A stretch of 64,000 nucleotides of DNA from Actinobacteria bacterium OV320 (lineage in GTDB: Bacteria > Actinomycetota > Actinomycetes > Streptomycetales > Streptomycetaceae): positions 124,001 to 188,000 of the forward strand of contig LJCX01000010.1 in assembly GCA_001298545.1 (NCBI GenBank), written 5' to 3'. Both the position numbers and the translations under genes were made by a program. The number at the start of each line of letters is the position of its first letter. The first letter of the stretch is position 1. The notes below the pieces were generated by a model that was given only the letters and a program-made list of their open reading frames with translations, did not search any database and was not told the DNA's origin. This document shows, piece by piece, positions 27,943 to 36,720 of this stretch.

Positions 27943-28857
27943 GTGAAAGCCATTGTTTTCGACACGTTCGGCGGCACTGAGGTCCTGCACGAGGCGCAGA
28001 CCGAGGTCCCCGAGCCCGGCCCCGGCCAGGTCCGCGTGTGTGTGCAGGCTGCCGGCGTCAACCCGGTGGACGGCAAGATCCGCTCCGGGACCATGGAAGC
28101 CGTCTTCCCCACCACCCTGCCCGCCATCCCCGGTGGTGAGATCGCCGGGATCGTCGACGCCGTCGGCGAGGGCGTCGACGATCTGAGGGCGGGCGACGAG
28201 GTGCTGGACTGGTCCGACACCGGCGCCTACGCCCAGTACGCGCTCGCCACCGCGACCGTCCTCGCCCTCAAGCCGGCCGACCTGGGCTGGACGCACGCAG
28301 CCGCCCTGCCGGTGGCGAGCGACGGCGCCGACCGGGTCCTGGACCTGCTCGACGTTGCCGCGGGGGAGACGCTGCTGATCCACGGGGCGTCCGGCGCGCT
28401 CGGCACCATCGCCGTCCAGCTCGCCGTCGCCCGCGGCGCCCGCGTCATCGGTACCGCCGGCCCGGCCAACCAGGAATACGTGACCTCGCTCGGTGCCATC
28501 GCGCTGGTCTACGGGGCGGGTCTGGTCGAGCGGGTACGCGCACTCGCCCCCGGCGGCGTCGACGCGGTGCTCGACGCCGCGGGCAAGGGCGCGCTGGAGG
28601 ACTCCATCACCCTGCGCGGCGGCACCGACCGGATCGTCACCACCGCCGACTTCCGCGCCCGCGAGCTCGGCGTCGTCTTCGCCGAGGGCCCGGCGCGGCG
28701 CTCGGCCGCCCGGCTGGCCGAACTGGCCCGGCAGGCCGCCGACGGCACACTGGCCATCACGGTCGGCGCGACCTACCCGCTTACCGACGCGGCCAAGGCC
28801 CAGCAGGCCAGCGATGCCGGCCACAGCCGCGGAAAGCTCGTCCTCACCGTCGGCTGA
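27943..28857 (+). CDS. Quinone oxidoreductase-like MDR protein
   Basis: A 304-residue zinc-independent medium-chain reductase. GroES-like domain with VNPVDGKIRSG and IPGGEIAGIVDAV, and Rossmann motif IHGASGALGTIAVQLA (about residue 144). GTG 27943 is preceded by GAAGGAGA. It is a distant paralogue of the protein at 24155 (shared layout but many differences), so not a recent duplication. It probably reduces quinones or enones using NADPH. Confidence 0.92.
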   Translation: MKAIVFDTFGGTEVLHEAQTEVPEPGPGQVRVCVQAAGVNPVDGKIRSGTMEAVFPTTLPAIPGGEIAGIVDAVGEGVDDLRAGDEVLDWSDTGAYAQYALATATVLALKPADLGWTHAAALPVASDGADRVLDLLDVAAGETLLIHGASGALGTIAVQLAVARGARVIGTAGPANQEYVTSLGAIALVYGAGLVERVRALAPGGVDAVLDAAGKGALEDSITLRGGTDRIVTTADFRARELGVVFAEGPARRSAARLAELARQAADGTLAITVGATYPLTDAAKAQQASDAGHSRGKLVLTVG

Positions 28858-29212
28858 CTCCTCCCGCAGACCGGCCCCCGCACCTGCGGGGCCAGCCCTG
28901 CACAGCCGCCTGCGACCAGCCGGTGTCTCCCGTCGGTCCGCATCCACGCGACATGCGGATACGCCGTCTGCGGGCCACACCGTTCCCTGCACCGCCCAGG
29001 CCCTCTCTGTGTCCTTCCCCCACCGGAGGTGAACGCCCGCTTCACACGGTGTGCGGTCGCACTCTCAAACTCACCGCACCACCAGTCACGTTCAAGCCTG
29101 CGAGTCAGAGCCAGGATTCGTTCTTGAAGGCGAATCCCGACCCCTTACCCCGCTCCGCAGGAGTCCGATTCCGCCCCGGCCTGACGGCTGGAGCTTCCCT
29201 GGAGGTCCCCGA
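28858..29212. other. Intergenic region with inverted repeat
   Basis: No gene is seen. TCCGCAT (28937-28943) and ATGCGGA (28953-28959) form an inverted repeat that could be an operator. Confidence 0.35.
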
Positions 29213-29680
29213 ATGACCCTGGCCTATCTGGCGCAGCCCGAACAGCAGCAGAAGCTGGAATGGCTCGACGGGGGAACGTTCTCCGTGCTGCTCGACAAGG
29301 AAGCTACCGAGGGCAAGCTGACCGTGGGCCGCTTCGACGTCGCCAAGGGCGAAGCCCCGCCGTTCCACCTGCACACCCGCGAGGACGAGGTGTTCATGCT
29401 CATCAAGGGCACCGCCCTGGTGTGGTCCGGGGAGGAGGAACACGAACTGAGCGAAGGCGGGATCGTCTACCTGCCCCGCAACGTCCCGCACGGCTACCGC
29501 ATCACCTCCCGCCGCGCCGACCTTCTGATGATCGCCACGCCCGGCGGCATCGAGGGCATGTTCCGCCACGCCGGACGCGACCTCACCACCCCGCGCCCCG
29601 ACGGCTTCGAGATCCCCAAGTCCCTCCTGGCAGAAGCATCCGAGCTCTACGGCGGCGTCATCCTCGGCCCGCCGCGCTGA
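29213..29680 (+). CDS. Cupin-domain protein
   Basis: A 155-residue single-cupin protein. The metal-binding motifs are PPFHLHTREDEVFMLIKG (motif 1, about residues 49-66) and NVPHGYR (motif 2), giving His, His, Glu and His ligands. It resembles quercetin 2,3-dioxygenase-like cupins, so a dioxygenase or isomerase role is possible. ATG 29213 has a GGAGG site. It closes the redox gene series that starts at 23221. Confidence 0.88.
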   Translation: MTLAYLAQPEQQQKLEWLDGGTFSVLLDKEATEGKLTVGRFDVAKGEAPPFHLHTREDEVFMLIKGTALVWSGEEEHELSEGGIVYLPRNVPHGYRITSRRADLLMIATPGGIEGMFRHAGRDLTTPRPDGFEIPKSLLAEASELYGGVILGPPR

Positions 29681-29914
29681 ACCGCTCACGGACCCGCGCA
29701 CCCGTGCCGGGACGGCCGCCGCTCCGGCTGCCGCCTGCTCTGAGGAGTCACGTGAGGCGCCGGGCGCCGTTCGTTCCGGTCCGGTTTCTCGGGCCGCACG
29801 GCCGGCCCCTGCCCGTCCGGTCTCGGCCTCCGCCCTGGTCCGGCCGCCGGGTTCTGCGGGCAGGGTGCCCCTGCGCGCCGGTCCTCTTGCGGGTGGCGAT
29901 CCTGCTGGGGGTGG

Positions 29915-30532
29915 TTATCGGGGGAGGTGGGCGGTGACGGTTTGTTTGCCGTCGGCGGGGTGGTGGGTGACGTGGGTGGTGCGGGCGAGGCGGCTGTTCG
30001 TGGGCCGGGCAGCGGCGACCGACCAGCCAGCGGGGTAGCCGGTCACCTCGACGCCGTAGTCGTCGTACAGATCGCCGTCCTGGAAGTCGGCGCGGTGGAG
30101 CAGTAGTTCGTCGGGGGAGGCAATGCCGACGTGGCGGGCGCGGGCCGGACAGGCGGCCTCGACGAGCGCGTCGGCACGACAGGGGTGGCGGGAGTCGGCC
30201 GCGATGCGGATCAGGAACGGCACGGCGAGAACGGCGGCGGCCCGCATGTCGTTGGCACACATGCCGCTCACAACGCCCGCTCCGGCGCGAAGCGAGCCCT
30301 CGGTGTGCAGCAGGTGAACGGCATCCCTGACGTCACCCCCCTGTGGGAAGCGCTCCCAGGGGACTTGGCCGAGCAAGAATCCGTCCTTGGCCTCGGGCCG
30401 GATGGCGGACACCGCCGCCCGCACGTCGAACGGCCCGCCCGCGAACGAGGACAGATCTGCCCCGTCCACCAACGCCCGGCACATCGTGAACGTCGGATCG
30501 GTCCGCCAATCGCCCACGTCACACCACCCCAC
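29915..30532 (-). CDS. Hypothetical protein, probably C-terminally truncated
   Basis: A 205-residue frame with good coding bias up to VTGYPAGWSVAAA (about residue 175), after which the composition changes and the frame runs to a stop in non-coding-looking sequence. The N-terminus includes WRTDPTFTMCRALVDGADLS and a hydrophobic helix AAAVLAVPFLIRIA. From memory, similar actinobacterial proteins continue with HEAT-like repeats, which are missing here. GTG 30532 is a provisional start. The function is unknown. Confidence 0.55.
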   Translation of the reverse strand: MGWCDVGDWRTDPTFTMCRALVDGADLSSFAGGPFDVRAAVSAIRPEAKDGFLLGQVPWERFPQGGDVRDAVHLLHTEGSLRAGAGVVSGMCANDMRAAAVLAVPFLIRIAADSRHPCRADALVEAACPARARHVGIASPDELLLHRADFQDGDLYDDYGVEVTGYPAGWSVAAARPTNSRLARTTHVTHHPADGKQTVTAHLPR

Positions 30533-30730
30533 CGCCGAGTCGAAGCGGAGCCGATCATGCCACCCCCAGGTCCGCCTGTTCGAAGCGGGACGTTAAACGG
30601 CAAGCTAAGGCTTGTCCCGAATGCCCCCGTGAAGCCTTCGACGGCTCCCAGGGGTGGTCAGGATGTCGCGGCTACTCTGTAGGCCTTCGTGAGGATGGCG
30701 ATCATTGGGGGCCCGGTGGGACGCAGCAGG

Positions 30731-30949
30731 ATGCCTGTGAAGAACTTGGGCGCCAGCGAGCTGTGTCTCTTCATCGAACCGTACGGCGAGGACTACTGGC
30801 TGAAGCCTGGAGAGGCCCTGACTGTCGGACCGGAGGCCGAAGGGATCGATGTCTGGTTCGACACCTACGCCTCGAGGGACTGCATCACCGTGTGGCTCTA
30901 CGAGGACGGTGACCCCACCAAGGTCGTTCTCGACTACGTAGTCGTTTGA
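30731..30949 (+). CDS. 72-residue protein inside the IS boundaries
   Basis: A 72-residue, mildly acidic, beta-rich protein: MPVKNLGASELCLFIEPYGE, then YWLKPGEALTVGPEAEG and FDTYASRDCITVWLYEDGD. It looks like a complete small globular domain (all-beta). The frame extends to 30689 but ATG 30731 gives the recognisable start. I do not know the family. It lies between the inverted repeats of the IS5-type element, convergent to the transposase, and may be a passenger or a gene trapped between two IS ends. Confidence 0.65.
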   Translation: MPVKNLGASELCLFIEPYGEDYWLKPGEALTVGPEAEGIDVWFDTYASRDCITVWLYEDGDPTKVVLDYVVV

Positions 30950-31040
30950 TGCCGACGGCACCCGGCTGGATTGTGGACATCAGAGGCCTCCGCGGCTGGC
31001 TGACCCTGATACAGCCTGACCTGGTCTGTCTCTGCTTTGA

Positions 31041-31777
31041 TCACCCGGTCAGGGCGAGGTTGTGCGGACGGGCGACGCCGAGCATGGCGTGGTGGACGCC
31101 GTCGCCTTTGAGCCGGTAGTCCCGAAGGATCTTCCAGGTCTTCATGCGGGCGAAGACATGCTCGACGCGGGCACGCACCTGTTTGTCGGAACGGTTGTGT
31201 TCCTCCTTCCAGGCCGGGAGGTCGGTCTGTCCACGCTCCCGACGGTGCGGGATGACGAGCCCGGTGCCGGGATAGCCGCCGTCGGCGATTGTGATGGTCC
31301 GACCGGCGGCGGCTTTTGCACCAGATTCCGCCCATGCCTTGCAGTCGTTGCGGTTGCCGGGCAATGTCCGGCCGACCACGACGACCAGTCGAGCGTCGGC
31401 GCCGATGACGACCTGATGGTTGGTGGATTACCGGTAGTTCTTAGACCGCTCCGCCACTGAGTGGTCGCGGGTGGGCACCAGCGTGCCGTCCACGACGAGA
31501 ACGGTGCCCTTGCGGAAGCGTTGTCGCAGGTCCAGTGCCAGGAAAGGGCCAATGTCGTCGATCACTCGCGCGGCTGTGGACTTCGAGACACGAACAAGGG
31601 TGCGGGCTGTCGCATCGTCAGGTTGGTACGCCAGTACACGACAACCAGCAGCACGCGGTCCTCGAACTCTAGGCACCACGGGCGGCCCTGGCGCGCGATG
31701 TGAACGCCGCGACGACGCAGCCCAGCAACAAGCTTGGTGAACTGCCGAGGGTGAGTCCGCTGAACGGACCTATCCAA
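31041..31777 (-). pseudogene. IS5-family transposase, inactivated
   Basis: Read on the minus strand: HPRQFTKLVAGLRRRGVHI, LLVVVYWRTNLTMRQ, a frameshift near 31600, then VSKSTAARVIDDIGPFLAL, LVVDGTLVPTRDHSVAERSK, an in-frame TAA at 31428-31430 where a Tyr is expected, then ADARLVVVVGRTLPGNRND and ADGGYPGTG, RARVEHVFARMKTWKILRDY. DDE residues (DGT, D of NRND/ADGGY region, E of VEH) are recognisable. One frameshift and one nonsense change make it non-functional unless base errors are involved. Confidence 0.8.
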
Positions 31778-31861
31778 GACAGTTCGGACGCCGTGATCAC
31801 ACCAGCCACGCCGGTGATCGTCTCACCCCTGAACGCCCTTACGGGACAAGCCTTAGGCGGC

Positions 31862-32044
31862 CTACGCGGTTGTGGCGATGCCGCCGTCGACGGGGATCAC
31901 GGCGCCCGTTAGGTATGCGCCTGCCCGGCTGGCGAGGAACACGGCGACACCCGCCATGTCGTCGTCGCGGCCGATCCGGCGTAGCGGGGCCGACGCCGCG
32001 ATCGCCTCGCCGAACTCATAGTCCTCGAAGTCGTGGCCGTCAGG
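31862..32044 (-). pseudogene. SDR C-terminal fragment
   Basis: The last 60 codons of a classical short-chain dehydrogenase: APLRRIGRDDDMAGVAVFLA and YLTGAVIPVDGGIATTA, then TAG. The catalytic part is missing; upstream the frame runs into the map gene antisense sense, so the gene was cut at about 32044. The IS end lies 5 bp beyond its stop. Confidence 0.75.
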
Positions 32045-32816
32045 GTTGTGTGGGCAGGGTGAGAATTTCGGCTCCGTTGTCGGTGATGGCGATGGTGTGC
32101 TCGCTGTGCGCGGTCCGACAGCCTGTCGCGCTGCGCAGCGTCCAACCGTCGGCGTCGGTGACGAGTGTGGCAGTGTCGGCCATGACCCAGGGCTCCAGGG
32201 CGAGCAGCAGTCCGGGGCGCAGCTTGTATCCGCGGCCCGGCCGTCCGGTGTTCGAGATGTGGGGGTCCTGGTGCATGGTCGAGCCGATGCCGTGGCCTCC
32301 GAACTCGGTGTTGATCGGGTAGCCCGCCTTGCTGAGGACCGTGCCGATGGCGTGGGAGAGATCACCGATGCGCGCCCCGGGCTTGGCGGCGGCGATGCCG
32401 GCGGCGAGTGCACGTTCGGTCGTCTCGATCATCGCAACGCTCTCCGCCGGCCTGGCTTTGCCCACCAGAAAGCTGATCGCGGCGTCCGCGGCCACTCCGC
32501 CCCTGGCAACAGCGAGGTCGAGAGTCAGTAGATCCCCGTCTGCCAGCGTGTAGTGGTGAGGCCGCCCGTGGAGCACTCCGTCGTTGACGGCCGTGCAGAT
32601 GTAGTGCCCGAACGGGCCGCGCCCGAAGGAAGGTGCGTAGTCGACGTAGCAGGACTGCGCTCCCGCCTCGGTGATCATCTCTTTGGCCCACTGGTCGATG
32701 TCCAGCAGGTTCGTCCCGACCGTGCTGCGCTGCTTCAGTGTGTGCAGGATGTCTCCGACCAGAGCGCCGGTGTCCCTCGCCCGCTCAAGCCGCGCGGAGT
32801 TCAGGATCTCAATCAT
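32040..32816 (-). CDS. map: Type I methionine aminopeptidase
   Basis: A 258-residue cytosolic metalloprotease that removes the initiator Met from nascent proteins. The five metal ligands are visible: Asp in LTLDLAV, Asp in AADAAISF, His in GHGIGSTMHQ, Glu in ALEPWV and Glu in SEHTIAIT, plus the substrate-binding His in VLHGRPHH. ATG 32816 has GAGAGG upstream. It is not in the usual secY-adk-map ribosomal context, so it is an accessory copy. It shares a 65-bp intergenic region with a divergent XRE-type regulator. Confidence 0.93.
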   Translation of the reverse strand: MIEILNSARLERARDTGALVGDILHTLKQRSTVGTNLLDIDQWAKEMITEAGAQSCYVDYAPSFGRGPFGHYICTAVNDGVLHGRPHHYTLADGDLLTLDLAVARGGVAADAAISFLVGKARPAESVAMIETTERALAAGIAAAKPGARIGDLSHAIGTVLSKAGYPINTEFGGHGIGSTMHQDPHISNTGRPGRGYKLRPGLLLALEPWVMADTATLVTDADGWTLRSATGCRTAHSEHTIAITDNGAEILTLPTQP

Positions 32817-32844
32817 GGGGGACCTCTCACGTGTTTCCAATTAC

Positions 32845-32875
32845 TATACCGGTATAACTGTACCGGTATTAGAAT
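32845..32875. promoter_or_regulatory. Double palindrome between map and XRE genes
   Basis: The 12-bp palindrome TATACCGGTATA (32845-32856) is followed 14 bp further (centre to centre) by TACCGGTA (32861-32868). A -10-like TAGAAT (32870-32875) would place the transcript start at the ATG of the XRE gene, so a leaderless mRNA is likely and the operators would overlap the core promoter. AT-rich here, unlike the surroundings. Confidence 0.75.
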
Positions 32876-32881
32876 GGGGTC

Positions 32882-33187
32882 ATGGTCAGGTTGCCGCTCA
32901 CCCCCGCCGAGGTAGAACGCGGACAGCGCCTCGGCGCCCTGCTCCGCCGAGCCCGGGGCTGCCGCTCGATGCTGGACGTGGCGCTCGCTTCGCGCATCTC
33001 GCCGGAAACCTTGCGGAAGATCGAATCCGGCCGTGTGGCCACCCCCGCCTTCCCGACCGTCGCAGCGATCGCCGACACCCTCGGCCTGTCTCTCGACGCC
33101 GTCTGGGCCGAGATCAACCGGGCGGAGCGAGCCGTCGAGGATCAGTCGGTCCTGCCTGTCGCACGGCGTCCCTCGCTGGTTTCGTAA
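32882..33187 (+). CDS. XRE-family HTH regulator
   Basis: A 101-residue single-domain regulator with a helix-turn-helix (ALASRISPETLRKIESGRV, about residues 39-57) and a second helical pair (FPTVAAIADTLGLSLDAVWAEI). No ligand domain. ATG 32882 appears to be at or next to the transcription start. Divergent from the accessory map gene with shared palindromes, so it most likely represses both itself and map. Confidence 0.9.
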   Translation: MVRLPLTPAEVERGQRLGALLRRARGCRSMLDVALASRISPETLRKIESGRVATPAFPTVAAIADTLGLSLDAVWAEINRAERAVEDQSVLPVARRPSLVS

Positions 33188-33274
33188 CACCCACTCCACA
33201 TCAAGTCCGCATGAGCCAGCGAGCTTGTCCGTGGCCTCGTCAAGATCACCGGTGCAGAGCTACCGGCGAACGGC

Positions 33275-33298
33275 GGTGATTCCCGGTCGGGAATCACC
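33275..33298 (+). terminator. Hairpin after XRE gene
   Basis: GGTGATTCCCG (33275-33285) and its exact complement (33288-33298) with a 2-nt spacer, 88 bp after the XRE stop. It could be a terminator or a palindromic protein site. Confidence 0.45.
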
Positions 33299-33587
33299 CC
33301 GGCGGATCTGGTCCAGAGCTCGGCGAGTGGGTCGGACGGAGGAGGCCGAAGCCGAGGCGAAGCGGGGCGTACACGACCGAGCAGGGGCGGTGCTGGTTCC
33401 AGCACAATCCGCACGGCGCGGACGCCGTCGCCGCAGCGACGAAGGCAGCGGACACGGCCCGGTAGTGCACCGCCGAATACCTGGTGATGGTGCGACTGAA
33501 GCAGCTGCGCGAGCAGACCGCCGCCGGGACCGAGCAGTCCGCGGCGGCTGGTGATTTCGTCGGGCGGCTTTCTGCCATGTGTCGATG
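33299..33587. other. No gene supported
   Basis: Between the hairpin and the AraC/NmrA remnants no frame has recognisable features, though a plus-strand piece (MVRLKQLREQTAAGTEQSAA) has helical character. Confidence 0.3.
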
Positions 33588-33831
33588 GGCCCCAGCCCTG
33601 CTCCACGTACAACCGGTTCTGGCTTTCGACGCAGCCGACCGACGAGTACACCACGTGCTGCACACCCGCAGCCGTAGCGGACGACTCGTTCAGACTTGAG
33701 AAGGCCCGCTGCAAGGTGCGTAAGGGTACGTGCAGTTGCGCGGCTATCGCGGCCGGCGACAACTCGGCGTCGATGAGGCGGGCATCGGCCAGGTCCTTGG
33801 CTGCCTGCGCCAGCGCCGGGGTGAAGGTGGG
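33588..33831 (-). pseudogene. AraC-regulator and NmrA-type fragments, fused
   Basis: One minus-strand frame contains PALAQAAKDLADARLIDAEL and AQLHVPLRTLQRAFSSL (start of an AraC-type DNA-binding domain, about 33696-33831) followed directly by AAGVQHVVYSSVGCVESQNR (an NmrA/SDR-like NAD-binding protein segment, about 33588-33684). Each is an internal piece of a different protein, so the frame is an accidental fusion after deletions. Confidence 0.55.
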
Positions 33832-34051
33832 CTCGCGGTCGTCGAAGTGGCCGCGCCTGTCCCGACGGCCGTTCGTGAGCCCGGCCGGGCGCGGCACCCG
33901 CGGGTCGGCGCTCGGCGGAAGCCGCCGCGGCACCGGCGCCCCGGCGGAAGTCGCCGCGGACTGACCGCCCGTAGTGGGCCCCTGCTTCCGGGCGTGTCGG
34001 GTCGGCGGGTTATGGTCCCGCTGCTTGTTCACTTTTTCTCACAGGAGCCTC

Positions 34052-36598
34052 ATGCGCCTCAGACAGGTCTCCCTGGCCGCGACCCTCTCGCTCGTGGCCG
34101 GCCTGACCACCGCCACCGTCGGACTGGCCGACTCCGCGGTGCACGCCGACGGCACGGTCGCGCTGCCGCTGTCCGGTTACGCGCACCTGGTGGTCGACCC
34201 CGCCCACCAGCACGTCTTCGTCAGCCAGGGCGCCGGCTCGACCGGGATCGTAGTGACCGATCTGTCCGGCACCCCGATCACCACCGTTGCGGGGGAGCAG
34301 GGCGCCACCGGTCTGGCGCTGTCGCCCGACGGCGGCACGCTGTACGCGGCGCTGGCGGACGACGGCGCGATCGCCGCGATCGACACCGCGACGCTCACCG
34401 AGACCGCCCGATGGTCCACCGGCCCGGGCAGCTCCCCGGTATCCGTCGCGGTGGCGGGCGGCCGCGTCTGGTACGGCTACACGGCCGGCGGCAAGGGCGG
34501 CATCGGCTCGGTCGACCCGTCCGCGCCCGCGCCGGCAGCGATCCCGCAGCCTGCCCTGTCGCACTGGACGACCGCACCGCTGCTCGCCACGGGCGGCGAT
34601 GTGCTCGCGGCCGAGGAACCGCAGGGCAACCTCAGTCACGTGGCGACCTTCGGCGTCGCTTCGGGCACGGCGTCGGTCAAGGCGGACACCCTGGTCATCG
34701 GCGGCACGGCAACCGGGCTCGCCGTCACCGGCGACGGCACGCGGGTGCTGCTGGCCGCCCCGCAGCAGCTCGCCCTGCGGGCGTACCGCAGCACGGACCT
34801 CGCGGCCGCAGACCCCGCCGGCTACTTCACCGGCGGCTCCGGTTCCGCGCCCGGCTCGGTGGCCGTCGACACCGACGGCACGGTCGCCGTCGCCGGCACC
34901 TCCGGCGTCTACCTCTACGCCGGCACGAACACCCTCGCCGAGAACCACCTCACCTTGCCGTCCGGCACGGTCGCCCCGGACGGCCTGGAGTGGGGTGCCG
35001 ACGGCACGACCCTCTACGCCGTCACCAAGGACTCCTCGGGTGCCTACAGCCTGAACGTGCTGGGCGCCCCGAAGCTGACGGACAGCGAACTCGCCCTGCG
35101 GCACCCGCAGTACGCGGTGCCGACCGAGCGGTACACGGTCAGTGGCTCGCTGAGCACCCGCGGCCTCCTCCCGGCCGGTGCCGCGCTGAAGGTCACCCGC
35201 GACGGCACCGCCCTGCCCGACACCACACTCGGCGCGGACGGCACGTTCACGTTCACCGACCTCCGGCAGGACGAGGGCACAAACACCTACCAGGTGGCGT
35301 ACGCCGGTGACGCCACCCACCGCCCCGCGGCGGCCTCACTGACCGTGAACGTGGCGAAGCTGCCCACCGATGTCGTGGGCACCGACATCACCTCGGCGAA
35401 CCCCGGCTCGGTCGTCCTCGCCGGCCGCCTCATGGCCCAGCTGGGCCTGGGCACCTTCCCGCAGGGCACCACCGTCCAGGTGGCCCGGCGCGACGAGAGC
35501 ACCCAGCAGACCGTGCCGCTGGGATCCGTACCCGTGGACCCGGCCACCCTCCGGTTCACCGTCACCGACGCCCCGGGCGGCGCCGGCTCGTTCATGTATG
35601 TCTTCACATACGCCGGGGACGCCACCCACCAGCCGTCCGAGAGCGGCATGAGCCTCGTGGTCGCCCCGTACGCCCCGGCGCTGACGCTGAGCGCCCCGGC
35701 GACCGCCGTCCGAGGGGCGGCCCTGTCCTTCGGCGGCAAGCTGGGTGACGGCCCGTACGCCGCCGGCCGGACGGTCACCGTCTCCCGCAAGGACGCCGCC
35801 CACAGCACCCCGGTGACCTCGACCGTGCCGGTGGCCGCCGACGGCACCATCACGGTGAAGGACACCCCCGACATCGGCGGCGCCAACACCTACACGGTCA
35901 CCTACCCGGGTGACGCCTCCCACAAGGCGGCCACCGCGGTCGCCACCGTCCAGGTGTCCCGCGCGGCGACCGCCCTGACCGTCACCAGCAGCGCGCCCTC
36001 GTACGCGTACGGCGCGACGGCCACCGTCACCGCGCACCTGGGCACGACCTACAACGGCCGCACGGTGTCGATCTACGCCACGCCCTACGGCGGGGCGAAG
36101 ACCCTGGTCACGACGGGCACCGTGGACGCCTACGGCAACCTGAGGACCACCTACAAGGTGACCCGCAACACCACCTTCACCGCGTCCTTCGCGGGCGACT
36201 ACCGCTACGCCCCCGCGACGGCCACCCGCGCCGTCAACGGATACGTGAAGATCGCGACGGCGCTCGGCGGCTACTACACGAGCACCACGTACAGCGGGAG
36301 CACCTACCGCGTCTTCCACAAGACGGTGAAGCCCACGGTGACCGCGACCCTCACGCCCAACAAAGCCGGCCAGTGCGAGCGCTTCGAGGTCCAGCGGTAC
36401 TACAGCGCCGCCTGGCACACGCTCACCACGTCGGGCTGCTACGCCCTGTCGTCGACGAGCAGCGCGAAGGCGCAGCTCAGCCTCACCAACGCGCTCAACC
36501 AGAAGTTCCGCGTCCGCTCCAAGTACGAGCGCTCCACGAAGGACCTCAGCAACGTGAGCACGTGGGGCGGCTGGCTCTACTTCGTGGTGCGCACCTGA
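34052..36598 (+). CDS. Secreted beta-propeller protein with Ig-like repeats
   Basis: An 848-residue exported protein. Residues 1-33 form a signal peptide (core LSLVAGLTTATVGLA). Residues about 35-350 look like a YncE/NHL-type propeller (VVDPAHQHVFVSQ, LALSPDGGTLYAAL, VSVAVAGGRVWYG, VAVDTDGTVAVAG). Then three to four bacterial Ig-like repeats follow, each ending in a YAGDATH-type motif (about residues 430, 530, 630), and a final beta domain with two Cys (GQCERF, SGCYAL), possibly a disulfide. ATG 34052 has an AGGAG site. Probably cell-surface adhesion or substrate binding; no anchor is seen. Confidence 0.82.
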   Translation: MRLRQVSLAATLSLVAGLTTATVGLADSAVHADGTVALPLSGYAHLVVDPAHQHVFVSQGAGSTGIVVTDLSGTPITTVAGEQGATGLALSPDGGTLYAALADDGAIAAIDTATLTETARWSTGPGSSPVSVAVAGGRVWYGYTAGGKGGIGSVDPSAPAPAAIPQPALSHWTTAPLLATGGDVLAAEEPQGNLSHVATFGVASGTASVKADTLVIGGTATGLAVTGDGTRVLLAAPQQLALRAYRSTDLAAADPAGYFTGGSGSAPGSVAVDTDGTVAVAGTSGVYLYAGTNTLAENHLTLPSGTVAPDGLEWGADGTTLYAVTKDSSGAYSLNVLGAPKLTDSELALRHPQYAVPTERYTVSGSLSTRGLLPAGAALKVTRDGTALPDTTLGADGTFTFTDLRQDEGTNTYQVAYAGDATHRPAAASLTVNVAKLPTDVVGTDITSANPGSVVLAGRLMAQLGLGTFPQGTTVQVARRDESTQQTVPLGSVPVDPATLRFTVTDAPGGAGSFMYVFTYAGDATHQPSESGMSLVVAPYAPALTLSAPATAVRGAALSFGGKLGDGPYAAGRTVTVSRKDAAHSTPVTSTVPVAADGTITVKDTPDIGGANTYTVTYPGDASHKAATAVATVQVSRAATALTVTSSAPSYAYGATATVTAHLGTTYNGRTVSIYATPYGGAKTLVTTGTVDAYGNLRTTYKVTRNTTFTASFAGDYRYAPATATRAVNGYVKIATALGGYYTSTTYSGSTYRVFHKTVKPTVTATLTPNKAGQCERFEVQRYYSAAWHTLTTSGCYALSSTSSAKAQLSLTNALNQKFRVRSKYERSTKDLSNVSTWGGWLYFVVRT

Positions 36599-36671
36599 AA
36601 CCCGTGACCTGGCCGGAGGCCGCCCGGACGACGCTGGGCTGCGCCCGCCGTGTGCAGCCTGGCGTACGCCG

Positions 36672-36720
36672 CACCGGCCCTGCTGGACCAGGGCACGGGC
36701 CCGGTCCAGCAGGGCCGGTG
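36672..36720. terminator. Strong hairpin between convergent genes
   Basis: Exact 18-bp arms (CACCGGCCCTGCTGGACC at 36672-36689 and complement at 36703-36720) with a 13-nt loop, 73 bp after the secreted-protein stop and before the convergent gene end at 36835. It can act in both directions. Confidence 0.75.

Larger units (their letters stand above)
30605..31856. mobile_element. IS5-type element bounded by 15-bp inverted repeats
   Basis: CTAAGGCTTGTCCCG at 30605-30619 is inverted exactly at 31842-31856; beyond 15 bp the ends differ. Inside are a dead transposase on the minus strand (31041-31777) and, convergent to it, a 72-residue gene (30731-30949). The right end sits 5 bp from the stop of an SDR fragment, so the element interrupted or trimmed that gene. 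Outer flanks show no exact direct repeat, so the two ends may come from different copies. Confidence 0.6.

Noticed and set aside
29681..29914. Minus-strand extension of the hypothetical gene ending at 29915
   Set aside because: The frame past the stop is Arg/Pro-rich and lacks coding bias.
33730..35310. 526-codon plus-strand frame overlapping the secreted propeller gene
   Set aside because: Arg/Gly-rich translation in the wrong frame of a gene with a signal peptide and repeats.
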